A stretch of 64,000 nt of DNA from Pseudarthrobacter siccitolerans (GTDB lineage: Bacteria; Actinomycetota; Actinomycetes; Actinomycetales; Micrococcaceae), in NCBI RefSeq assembly GCF_001046895.1, contig NZ_CAQI01000059.1, positions 1-64,000 on the forward strand. The letters run 5' to 3'. Below are positions 8,431 through 15,917 of this stretch, one piece after another (the stretch's first letter is position 1; each line of letters starts with the position of its first letter). The notes under the pieces were generated by a model that was not told where the DNA came from, searched no databases, and saw only the letters and a list, made by a program, of their open reading frames with translations. Position numbers and translations under genes: made by a program.

Positions 8431-8751
8431 GTGTCGACTGAGTGGATGCCGACCGACCTAATACCGCAGGACTCCCCGGATTGGGCGACGCTTGCCCGGC
8501 AATTCGTGGTGATATACCGCGGTAGCGAGATTTATCGGTCGGGTTACGTCGACGACGTGATGCCTGACGGGTCCGGCCTGTGGATGGCAGTAGATGGTGT
8601 CCAGGCCAGGGAGCTCATCTGGCGGGAGCAAGGCTTCACAGTGGCCCACCTGTACAGCTCTGCTGACGGCGTCCAAGCTAAGCTGGACACCAAGTTGAGC
8701 TACGTACCCGGAGGCCAGGAAGAACTCCGTATTGCAGGTGACCGATCGTGA
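8431..8751 (+). CDS. Unrecognised ~106-aa protein inserted between mftE and mftF
   Basis: I do not recognise this family. GTG 8431 is chosen because AAAGGA lies six bases upstream; an in-frame ATG at 8401 would add 10 residues but lacks a ribosome site. The protein is soluble and beta-rich in appearance: RQFVVIYRGSEIYRSGYVDD, then MPDGSGLWMAVDGVQAREL, then WREQGFTVAHLYSS. These alternating hydrophobic stretches, with conserved-looking Gly/Trp/Asp turns, suggest a small barrel. No signal peptide, Cys pair or membrane helix. Its stop overlaps the mftF start by 4 bp (GTGA), so translation is probably coupled. The canonical mycobacterial order has nothing here. A role in glycosylation or redox handling of mycofactocin is inference from position only. 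Confidence 0.75.
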   Translation: MSTEWMPTDLIPQDSPDWATLARQFVVIYRGSEIYRSGYVDDVMPDGSGLWMAVDGVQARELIWREQGFTVAHLYSSADGVQAKLDTKLSYVPGGQEELRIAGDRS

Positions 8752-10160
8752 CTGTTCAGCACCCTCAATTCCCCGAGGGTTTTACGGTAAGACTGAACCG
8801 ACGGGTGAAAATCGCTGGCAGGGGAAGCGAACTCATCGGGGGTTCCCCAACGCGAGTTCTTTACCTTACCGAACGTGCCAGCAAGATGATTCAGGACAAG
8901 ACAGCAGTCGTCTCAGACACTCCTACTGGCCTGTTGGTGGACAGGCTATTGGAGAGCGGGATGGCCGATCCCGTGCTTGAATCGTTGCCCGACCTTGACC
9001 CTTCTTCCGTAACCCTTGTCGTCCCAGCTTTCGGGCGCCCACTCGCCTTGGCGAGGTTGCTGACGAGCATCGGAAAACAGCACAAGGTCATCGTCGTAGA
9101 CGACCGTTCCCCTGACCCAGCGGCAATTCAGGCAGTTACAGAAAAATACGGCGCACGCCTGGTGCGACTCCCGTCTAACAGTGGACCGGCGGACGCCCGC
9201 AACGAGGGCCTTAAACTCGTCACCACACCGTACGTGGCCTTCGCCGACTCCGACGTCGTGCTCCACTCGGACACCATTCCGTTCCTCCTGAAGCACTTTA
9301 ATGACCGGAAGGTTGCTCTGGTCGGCCCCAGGGTACTTGGCTGGGACGACGGAAACGGCATGAACTGGATCGAACGGTACGAAGAGGCACGATCCTCCCT
9401 GGATCTGGGTATCTTCCCGGCTGCAGTCCGACCCCGGTCCCCGGTGTCGTGGCTGCCAGGGGCATTTATGCTGGCCAGAACAGATGCCCTGGGTGACGGA
9501 TTCACCTCCGGAAGCCGTGTAGGAGAGGACGTCGACCTCGTTTGGCGCCTGGTTGAACAGGGATGGCGGGTCCGCTTCGAACCCGAGGCAATAGTGTGGC
9601 ACGAGCACCGGCAAACCATAGGAGAATGGCTGTCCCGAAAGACGTTCTACGGAACCTCGGCTCACGCCCTTTCTCTCCGGCACCCGGAAGCAATCGCACC
9701 AGCGGTCTTCGCGCCCTGGTCTGTCGCCCTTGTCGCCGCCGTCCTGTGCCAGCGCACGTGGTCGGTTCCGGCAGCAGGAGTGATTTCTGCCTTTGCTGCG
9801 TGGCAAATCTCCAAGAAACTCGGCAGAAGCTCGCATCCGGTCCGACTTGCTGCCAGTCTGACTGCGCGCGGAGCGCTGGCAGCACAAACGCAGACCATGG
9901 CCCTCTTTGTCCGCCACTGGTGGCCTCTGGCCATCACGGCGAGCATTTTCTCCCGTAGGTTGCGCCGCGCCCTCGTCGTGGCTGGTGTCGTGGACGCGTT
10001 ATGGGAGTACCGCCGCACCCGCCCCAAACTCGATCTGTTTCGGTTTGCCCTCGCGCGTCGCCTGGACGACCTGGCATACGGGACCGGCGTCTGGTCCAGC
10101 GCACTGAGAGGCCGCTCCCTCCGGTGCCTGCTGCCCGACATCCGAAAAAACCCCAACTGA
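8748..10160 (+). CDS. mftF: Mycofactocin glycosyltransferase MftF
   Basis: A 470-residue family-2 glycosyltransferase that extends the mycofactocin core with beta-1,4-glucose units. The N-terminal ~85 residues (GGSPTRVLYLTERASKM, then LLVDRLLESGMADPV) look like a PqqD/MftB-type module. The GT-A domain follows: VTLVVPAFGRP, VIVVDDRSPDP, the metal-binding D-x-D in FADSDVV (about residue 167) and the acceptor-site ED in VGEDVDLVWRLVEQGW (about residues 258-273). The C-terminal third contains hydrophobic helices (about residues 320-350 and 385-410) that suggest membrane association. GTG start overlaps the preceding gene by 4 bp. Confidence 0.93.
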   Translation: MTVQHPQFPEGFTVRLNRRVKIAGRGSELIGGSPTRVLYLTERASKMIQDKTAVVSDTPTGLLVDRLLESGMADPVLESLPDLDPSSVTLVVPAFGRPLALARLLTSIGKQHKVIVVDDRSPDPAAIQAVTEKYGARLVRLPSNSGPADARNEGLKLVTTPYVAFADSDVVLHSDTIPFLLKHFNDRKVALVGPRVLGWDDGNGMNWIERYEEARSSLDLGIFPAAVRPRSPVSWLPGAFMLARTDALGDGFTSGSRVGEDVDLVWRLVEQGWRVRFEPEAIVWHEHRQTIGEWLSRKTFYGTSAHALSLRHPEAIAPAVFAPWSVALVAAVLCQRTWSVPAAGVISAFAAWQISKKLGRSSHPVRLAASLTARGALAAQTQTMALFVRHWWPLAITASIFSRRLRRALVVAGVVDALWEYRRTRPKLDLFRFALARRLDDLAYGTGVWSSALRGRSLRCLLPDIRKNPN

Positions 10161-10247
10161 CCTCTAGCCAAGCTTGGCTACACCCAGTCAGGGCGCCCTG
10201 CAAGGCTGGCAGAGAAACGAACAGCACCAAATGGATGCGCCAAGGAG

Positions 10248-10286
10248 ATGACGTGCACAGAGATAAGAGCGCTACTTGAGATATGA
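10248..10286 (+). other. 12-codon open frame overlapping the mftG start
   Basis: ATG 10248 follows AAGGAG directly and opens a 12-codon frame that ends at TGA 10284-10286, eleven bases inside mftG. A GTG at 10253 with better Shine-Dalgarno spacing opens another short frame that stops at 10277-10279. Either could couple ribosomes onto the weakly marked TTG of mftG, or the region may hide a small indel that displaced the true start. See findings. Confidence 0.35.
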
Positions 10287-11910
10287 CGTCATCGTGGTCG
10301 GAGCTGGAGCCGCAGGAGCTCCCTTGGCGGCCCGATTAAGTGAAGACCCGCGACGAACCGTGCTGCTGCTCGAAGCAGGTCCAGTGCCGGCCAGCACGGA
10401 GGACTTCCCGCCGGAGCTGCTGAACGCCGGGACCGTGCAAGGAGCCATGCCGGATCATCCTCTTAACTGGTCATTCATGGGTTACCTGACGCCGGACTTG
10501 CCCTACTCCATCGCCCGGGGCCGCATCCTGGGCGGATCAACCGCGATCAGCGGAACCTACTTCATCCGAGCGCCGAAACAAGACTTTGACCGCTGGTCCT
10601 CCGGAGGAAATGAGGAATGGGCATGGGACAAAGTCCTGCCCTTTTACAGAAAACTGGAGAATGACCTTCAATTCGGTGAGAGCGATATGCACGGAGGCTC
10701 TGGTCCAATGACTGTATCCCGCCCGCTGCAAGACCACCCCGTGACAAAAGCCTTCCGACGGGCCGTCGAAGAACTGGGCTTCCCGGCGGAACGGGACAAG
10801 AACAGCGAAGACGGACCCGGTTACGGACCGATGCCCTCAAACAGCGTCAGTGGGCTGCGGATCAACACCGGAATGGCTTACATCAACCCTGTACGCGACC
10901 GCCAGAACCTGACAGTGGAGGGAAACTCGTACGTGCGCCGAGTGCTGTTCAAGGGTAGCCAAGCGATAGGCGTAGAAGTCCTCCGCGCCGGGGCGATCAC
11001 CACTGTCGAAGCAAACGAAGTCGTTCTCTCTGCCGGCGCCGTGAAGACGCCCCACATCCTGCTTCTGTCCGGGCTAGGACCCGAAAACGAACTGAATAGA
11101 TTCCACATACCGGTGATCAAAAACCTGCCTGGCGTCGGCAAAAACTTCAGCGACCACCCTAACCTCGCCATTACCTGGAGATCCAAGGTTCCGCTGGTCG
11201 ACTACTGCACGGCCCAATCAATGGCCGCTGTCCTCAATTTCACCGCCAGAGGTTCAACCTGTCCGGGCGATCTGGAAATACTCCCTCTTCTCAAACCCAT
11301 GGACTACATCCTCACAGGAAGCCAGCCACATGCAGCGCATGGATCCCAAAAGCCGGCCCAAGTCCTTCACCCAGGAGACCTTGCCTTCCTCATATCACTT
11401 CAAGCAGCGACGTCACGCGGTCAAATAACCCTGAAATCAGCAGACCCTGAAGTGCAGCCTCAAATCGACTTCGACTACCTCTCCGCAGAAACTGACCTCA
11501 GACGGATGCGCGAGGCCGTCCGAACCGCCGTCTGCCTGCTGCGGTCCAAGGCCTTCAGCCCGATTTTCCAGGACCTGACGGAGCTAACGGAGCCGATCCT
11601 TCAGAGCGACACCCTGCTCAATAGTTGGATGCGCTCCCGTCTGGGGACAGCCATCCATCTTTGCGGCAGCGCGAAGTTTGGGTCCCCCAACGACCCCGAC
11701 TCCGTCGTGGACCAATACGGCCGCGTTCACGGCGTGACAGGGCTACGCGTGGCCGACACATCCATTCTCCCGACTGCACCCACCCGCGGCCCCGCGGCGA
11801 CCGCAGTACTTATCGGTGAGCGCATGGCGGTATTTATCCGGGGTGAGGCGAGGCAGGAGTTGTCATACGACGCCCCTGGCAGGGCCAGCGATCCTCAGCC
11901 CCGGAAGTAG
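10276..11910 (+). CDS. mftG: Mycofactocin-associated GMC oxidoreductase MftG
   Basis: A 544-residue FAD-dependent glucose-methanol-choline oxidoreductase. MftG is reported to pass electrons from reduced mycofactocin toward the respiratory chain. The Rossmann FAD motif YDVIVVGAGAAGAPLAARL starts at residue 3. GMC signature 1 appears as GRILGGSTAISGTYFIRAP. The C-terminal active-site region has AIHLCGSAKFG (catalytic His) and VADTSILPTAPTRGPAATAV. The frame can start only at TTG 10276, because TAA lies 12 bases before it, and its ribosome site is weak. It is the last gene of the mft run. Confidence 0.92.
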   Translation: MRYDVIVVGAGAAGAPLAARLSEDPRRTVLLLEAGPVPASTEDFPPELLNAGTVQGAMPDHPLNWSFMGYLTPDLPYSIARGRILGGSTAISGTYFIRAPKQDFDRWSSGGNEEWAWDKVLPFYRKLENDLQFGESDMHGGSGPMTVSRPLQDHPVTKAFRRAVEELGFPAERDKNSEDGPGYGPMPSNSVSGLRINTGMAYINPVRDRQNLTVEGNSYVRRVLFKGSQAIGVEVLRAGAITTVEANEVVLSAGAVKTPHILLLSGLGPENELNRFHIPVIKNLPGVGKNFSDHPNLAITWRSKVPLVDYCTAQSMAAVLNFTARGSTCPGDLEILPLLKPMDYILTGSQPHAAHGSQKPAQVLHPGDLAFLISLQAATSRGQITLKSADPEVQPQIDFDYLSAETDLRRMREAVRTAVCLLRSKAFSPIFQDLTELTEPILQSDTLLNSWMRSRLGTAIHLCGSAKFGSPNDPDSVVDQYGRVHGVTGLRVADTSILPTAPTRGPAATAVLIGERMAVFIRGEARQELSYDAPGRASDPQPRK

Positions 11911-12231
11911 TTGTTACTGCGTGAGATCTTGGCCTAACAGGGGTTGTCTATCGGCTGCCGACCCGCGCGAGCTAGGATGAGCAGCGTCGACTCAACGGCA
12001 ATCTGGGCCCGGATTCTTAGCGGTCTGAGGAGCCGTCGGCGACGCCTGTGCAGCAATAGATCTGGCGGGTACTACCAACTGATAGATGAGCGCGGCGCCC
12101 GGATCGATCAAAGGGAGCGTCGACAGCGCGCTTCATCAGGGGTCTCCATTCGGCAGCCGCGGGAGGCCGATCTCGGCCGAAACTGGCTCAAGCCCCGGAA
12201 TAGCGACCGTTTCCCGGTTTATAACTTGTGA
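11911..12231. other. 321-bp intergenic region after mftG
   Basis: This lies between the end of mftG and the end of the leftward SDR remnant. The short frames here are Arg/Ser-rich and match nothing I recognise on either strand. No clear rho-independent terminator is visible. It could be further decayed sequence from the same lost genes. Confidence 0.4.
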
Positions 12232-12570
12232 TCAAGCTGTGCGCCCGACGTCCACAGGGAGGGTCGCGCCTGCGATCATCCGCGCCTGGTTGGAGCAAAG
12301 CCAGACGGCCGCGTTGGCCTGATCCTCGGGCTCCAGGAGTTCGCGCATCGGGAGAGACGCATACATGGCCTCCTTGACCTCCGGCGGTTGGTGTTCACGT
12401 GCGCCGGTGAGCATGGTGGTCGCCGTGGGTCCCGGGGCAAGGGCACTCACACGGATGCCCTCGCCCCGTAGTCGATCGCGCCGCCCCCGTTGGCCTCCAT
12501 CGCGAGGACCTCATGCTTCATGCAATAGAAAAGGCCGTACAGGTTGATCTTCATAACGCGATCGAAGACC
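12232..12570 (-). pseudogene. SDR oxidoreductase remnant with internal deletion and frameshift
   Basis: Leftward reading gives VFDRVMKINLYGLFYCMKHE, a typical SDR segment after the NNAG region, then MEANGGGAI. It then jumps, with loss of the catalytic Ser/Tyr/Lys part, to YGARGIRVSALAPGPTATTM in a shifted frame and continues to a normal SDR C-terminus (EDQANAAVWLCSNQARMIAG, then ATLPVDVG). About 60 residues around the active site and the whole Rossmann N-terminus are missing. It abuts the aldehyde dehydrogenase remnant to its right with no spacer, so a deletion fused the two. Confidence 0.8.
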
Positions 12571-12906
12571 CCGCTGACAAGTCTGCGGGTCGACGGCCTC
12601 CCGCAGCCACGGTGGCCCCATCCGCGCGAGCCGATTCAACGAACGCCTGCGCGAGCGCCTCGGCGTACGCGTCGTACCGCTGGGCTGGCACGATGAAACG
12701 GGTTGGCGCAACACATTGCTGTCCCAGTTGGCGCCGACCTCGATGTGAGCACCGGAGTGCACCCAATTTGGGCGCTCGGCAGGGCTCATCCGGGGCCACG
12801 GGCCCTCGTCGAAAGCCTTGCGGACAGCGGCGACCGGGCCGTCGATGTCTTCCCGCGATGCGGCGGGGAAACATCCAGCCCGCTCTTCCGAGCGCGGGGA
12901 AATCAC
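12571..12906 (-). pseudogene. Aldehyde dehydrogenase remnant, heavily deleted
   Basis: Leftward reading in one frame gives AAVRKAFDEGPWPRMSPAER, the usual ALDH N-terminal helix and turn. After a loss of roughly 200 residues, a second frame gives GQQCVAPTRFIVPAQRYDAY, the catalytic-Cys segment, with ALAQAFVESA following. A further deletion leads to ADGATVAAGGRRPADLSAG, from the later substrate/NAD region. No open frame spans it. Aldehyde dehydrogenases often work downstream of mycofactocin-dependent alcohol dehydrogenases, so a lost partner of the neighbouring SDR is plausible. Confidence 0.8.
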
Positions 12907-12980
12907 GCCATAGGATCGGTCGGACTGAGTGGCGTTACAGCCACGTCAATGAAGAAGGAGTCGCCGCTCAATCGTCTGCA

Positions 12981-13826
12981 TCAGTAGCCCTTCTTGACGG
13001 TGTTGCCGGCATCGACCGGCAGGGAGATGCCCGTGATGAACTTGGCGTTATCGGAAGACAGCCAAAGGACCGCCTCGGAGACGTCGCTCGATTCGATCCA
13101 GGGCAGGTCCGGCAGCGCGTTAAGGGAGGCGAACGCACCACGTACGTCGTCGACCCCGGGATTCTCGATGTGCGGAGCGAACATGTCAAACAGGGCTTGG
13201 TTCCTGATCATGCGTGTGTTGACGTTGGTCGGGCACACGGCGTTCACCCGAATGTTGTGCGGGCCAAGGTCCTGCGCGAGCACCTTCATGAGCCCGATCA
13301 CGCCGTGCTTCGACGCCGAATAAGCGGCGGTGTTCGGGTAGGCGATGATACCGGCCGTGGAGCTGGTCATGATGATAGAGCCGCCTTGACCCCGCTCAAT
13401 CATCGACGGCAACGTCGCCCGCGTGGTGTTGAAGACGCCCGTGAGGTTGATATCAATTACCTCGCGCCAGTTCTCCTCGGTCACCTCCCAGGAGACCGCC
13501 CCAGAGCCGACTCCAGCGTTCGCACACACGATGTCGATGTGACCGAATGCCTCGAGGCCCTCATCCACGACCTTCTGCACCTGGGCGAGCTCGCGCACGT
13601 CGCCTACTCCGGCCACGATCCGGCCGCCGAGGCCTTCGACGAGCCGTACCGTCTCGTCGAGGTCGGCCCGGGTCGCCAGGTCGTACTTGATTGTTGTGAC
13701 ATCTTGTGAACAGATGTCAAGGGCAATGATGCTGGCCCCCTCTTTAGCCAGGCGGATGGCGTGCGAGCGGCCCTGGCCGCGAGCAGCCCCCGTAATGAAG
13801 GCAACCTTGTTCTCGAGCAGTCCCAT
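12981..13826 (-). CDS. Mycofactocin-coupled SDR family oxidoreductase
   Basis: A 281-residue short-chain dehydrogenase of the carveol-dehydrogenase-like branch known to hold NAD(H) tightly and to use mycofactocin as external electron acceptor. The N-terminus KVAFITGAARGQGRSHAIRL carries the insertion-bearing glycine motif of that branch. Other elements are CANAGVG, the catalytic Ser in IIMTSSTAGI, Tyr/Lys in AYSASKHGVIG, and NIRVNAVCPTNVNTRM. ATG 13824-13826 has GGAGA upstream. Its natural alcohol substrate is unknown. It lies about 1 kb from mftG, and the perfect palindrome at 13897-13912 sits in its promoter region. Confidence 0.92.
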   Translation of the reverse strand: MGLLENKVAFITGAARGQGRSHAIRLAKEGASIIALDICSQDVTTIKYDLATRADLDETVRLVEGLGGRIVAGVGDVRELAQVQKVVDEGLEAFGHIDIVCANAGVGSGAVSWEVTEENWREVIDINLTGVFNTTRATLPSMIERGQGGSIIMTSSTAGIIAYPNTAAYSASKHGVIGLMKVLAQDLGPHNIRVNAVCPTNVNTRMIRNQALFDMFAPHIENPGVDDVRGAFASLNALPDLPWIESSDVSEAVLWLSSDNAKFITGISLPVDAGNTVKKGY

Positions 13827-14285
13827 GTCTCTCCTTTGAGCTTCTTCTCATGACCCGCGTCACGCCCGCGCCGCTGATTACGTTCGCAGGTCGCCGAACG
13901 ATTTCAATCGTTTCGTATTCTGGAATCGTAGTCAGACGTGGTGCAAATATGCAAGGAAGTGGCGAGGCATCGCTGTCAATAGCCCTCCCCTTACTGGGGG
14001 TCAGTCGTCTGCGATAATCTGTCCCATCCAGCTCGGCAGCCTTTTCTTTGAGTGTGCGGTCCGGGATAAGCCTTGCTGCGGGCGGCGGGCACTTAGGTCA
14101 ATGTAACGCCGTCTCTTGGTCGCGCTTGGCCCAACCGGGGCCCCACCTTGACCAGGTGCCGGCTCTACTGCGTTGGTCGCCACGGCACCTGTCCTCAGGT
14201 CGTAACTAAGAGACAATCGTCTTTGGCCGCTCGATACAGGTAAAGGTTAGGACCGACATATTACTGATATTGACCGGCTCAGGAG
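13827..14285. other. 459-bp intergenic region upstream of the mycofactocin-coupled SDR
   Basis: Both flanking genes read leftward, so this region carries the SDR promoter. It contains the 13897-13912 palindrome. The right half (about 13990-14285) has no gene I can support; short frames there have no recognisable motif. No terminator for the gene at 14286-15029 is evident. Confidence 0.4.
13897..13912. promoter_or_regulatory. AACGATT-TC-AATCGTT palindrome in the SDR promoter region
   Basis: A perfect inverted repeat with 7-bp arms and a 2-bp centre lies 71 bp before the SDR start. Read leftward, TTGAAA inside the palindrome could be a -35 element, with ACGTAA 18 bp on as a poor -10. A dimeric repressor binding here would block the promoter. 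TetR-type regulators are the likeliest class given the size; the tandem-TetR protein at 15918-17222 or MftR are candidates by proximity only. Confidence 0.5.
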
Positions 14286-15029
14286 TTAGCTGTAGATGGT
14301 TCGGTTCAGTTGGACGAGGTAGTCATCACTCATGTCGGTGTGGCTCGTGAAACGTTCCATGACGGCTGCTATCACAATATCCCGGCGGCGCGGGAGCCTG
14401 GCCTTGTCGGCTGCGGCAAGGGCCTTCGGCATCTCTTGGCGCGTGAGGTTGGTGCAGTAGCTGGGCGCTCCGGGTTGTTGCCGCCAGGAGTCCGCGAGGG
14501 ACCCGGCGTCAAAGGCGTCAAACCCGGTTTCCTCGACGAGAGCCATGGCTAGCTGCTTATCGGCAGCGCGGTCCGCGGCGACGGGAATGGCGATGCGTTC
14601 AGAATCACCTGCGTCTTTCCCCGAGTTCTGGAAGGATTCGGAAGGGATCGCATTCCAGGCTTTAGCAACCGGGCGTCCGAGCTGCTCGGTGACCCAGATG
14701 CTTTCGACCTGTCCCTCCTCGAGCGCCTGGATCTGTCCATCGCGGTGAGGGTAGTAATTCGACGTGTCAACGATGACTGCATCGTCCGGGAGCCTCGCGA
14801 CGAGGGGCTGTATTTCGGGTATCCGGCTGAGCGGTATGGAGATGACGAGGACGTCGACATCGGTGACGACGTCGTCGGCCTCTACCGCAATGGCACCCGC
14901 GGCCACGATGTCGGGGTCGATGGATTCGGGACCACGGGAATTGGCGACTTTTACTTTATGTCCAGCTTCGCTCAGTTTGCGCGCGACTGTCCCGCCAATG
15001 GCTCCTGCTCCGAGAATGCCGATTTTCAT
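14286..15029 (-). CDS. NAD(P)-binding, F420-dependent NADP reductase-like protein
   Basis: A 247-residue protein of the NADP oxidoreductase coenzyme-F420-dependent (ProC-like) superfamily. The Rossmann motif is at the very start (MKIGILGAGAIGGTVARKL), followed by KVKVANSRGPES, a pattern for binding the NADP phosphate, and VLVISIPLSRIPEI. The C-terminal half has an acidic substrate-side domain. ATG 15027-15029 is preferred over ATG 15045 because AAGGGG lies five bases before it. Whether it uses F420 cannot be told from sequence; many homologues act on other substrates. It sits between pseudogenes and the mycofactocin-coupled SDR. Confidence 0.75.
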   Translation of the reverse strand: MKIGILGAGAIGGTVARKLSEAGHKVKVANSRGPESIDPDIVAAGAIAVEADDVVTDVDVLVISIPLSRIPEIQPLVARLPDDAVIVDTSNYYPHRDGQIQALEEGQVESIWVTEQLGRPVAKAWNAIPSESFQNSGKDAGDSERIAIPVAADRAADKQLAMALVEETGFDAFDAGSLADSWRQQPGAPSYCTNLTRQEMPKALAAADKARLPRRRDIVIAAVMERFTSHTDMSDDYLVQLNRTIYS

Positions 15030-15218
15030 GTAAACCCCTTCGTTCATACACTAAGTAGTTTACAGTCTACGCCTACGCCTAACTGGCCGATCAATATTAC
15101 CTACACCTCGGGAACGACTGATGCTCATGCTGCCCCTCCAAGGGTGGCGGCTTAAGTTCGCAACTTTTCTTGTGCAAGAACACCTTCACTACTCAAAACC
15201 GGGGCAACGGATAGTTCA

Positions 15219-15545
15219 TCATCGGATGGTGCAGCCGGCGTCGATGGTCAAAGTGTGTCCCGTGATCAGTGAAGCGGCGTCGCTGAGGAGGAATGTCAAC
15301 GCCCCGGCAATGTCTTCCGGCTCGCCAAAGCGGCCGATCAGGATCCTGGACAGCAGCCCGGCTGCCCGTTCGGGGCGGCTGAGCGTTGACGCGGTCAGCT
15401 CCGTGAGGACAACAGTGGGACAGAATCTTGGTGAGGTGGATCAGGCCAGCCTTGCTGGTGTCGTAGGCGGCGCGTTCCTGCCGACGATTCCTGCCTGCGA
15501 AGCGGCGTTGACGACGGCGCATTGGGTTCCGCTTTTGATCCGGTG
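15219..15545 (-). pseudogene. SDR oxidoreductase remnant (C-terminal half, frameshifted)
   Basis: Leftward translation gives AVVNAASQAGIVG, the SDR catalytic-Ser strand. A frameshift follows, then AAYDTSKAGLIHLTKIL with the Y-x-x-x-K catalytic pair. A deletion and another frame change lead to RILIGRFGEPEDIAGALTFL and SLITGHTLTIDAGCTIR before a stop at 15219-15221. The Rossmann N-terminus is gone. This is a different SDR from the one at 12232-12570, judged by its C-terminal sequence. Confidence 0.8.
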
Positions 15546-15595
15546 CACGTGGTTAGTTCCGATGACCTTGTCCGTTTGTCACCACTGTCCTGACC

Positions 15596-15676
15596 CATGG
15601 AGACCCGGCCGCCAGTGAAGTTGATGCCGTCCCAAGAGTCCTTCCAGCCCCTATTGACCAGCCCTTGAGCGCACAA
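15596..15676 (-). pseudogene. Short amylo-alpha-1,6-glucosidase (glycogen-debranching-like) fragment
   Basis: About 25 residues read LVNRGWKDSWDGINFTGGR leftward, close to the conserved G-W-K-D-S-x-D-x-x-x-F-x-x-G active-site segment of amylo-alpha-1,6-glucosidases. Nothing matching the rest of such an enzyme was found on either side. It directly flanks the SDR remnant, so this stretch is a junction of unrelated decayed genes. Confidence 0.5.
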
Positions 15677-15917
15677 ATTGACCGGCCACTAAGTTTGGAC
15701 AGGCCTTGTCGGATGTATTTAAAGACTAGCCCGCACAAACGGAGTGCCGTGCCCAGGCTGGCCATTTGGCCTACCAACGACAGTGCGCCGTGGAGCAGTA
15801 GACGTGATCAAGCCAACGGCCTTTGTCAAAACTAACCGTTGCGACGACGGTTGGAACCCGCCCAACATAAGCGACCACCAAACGGTTTTAAAGATTCGGT
15901 GTAACGCCTGGAAAACG

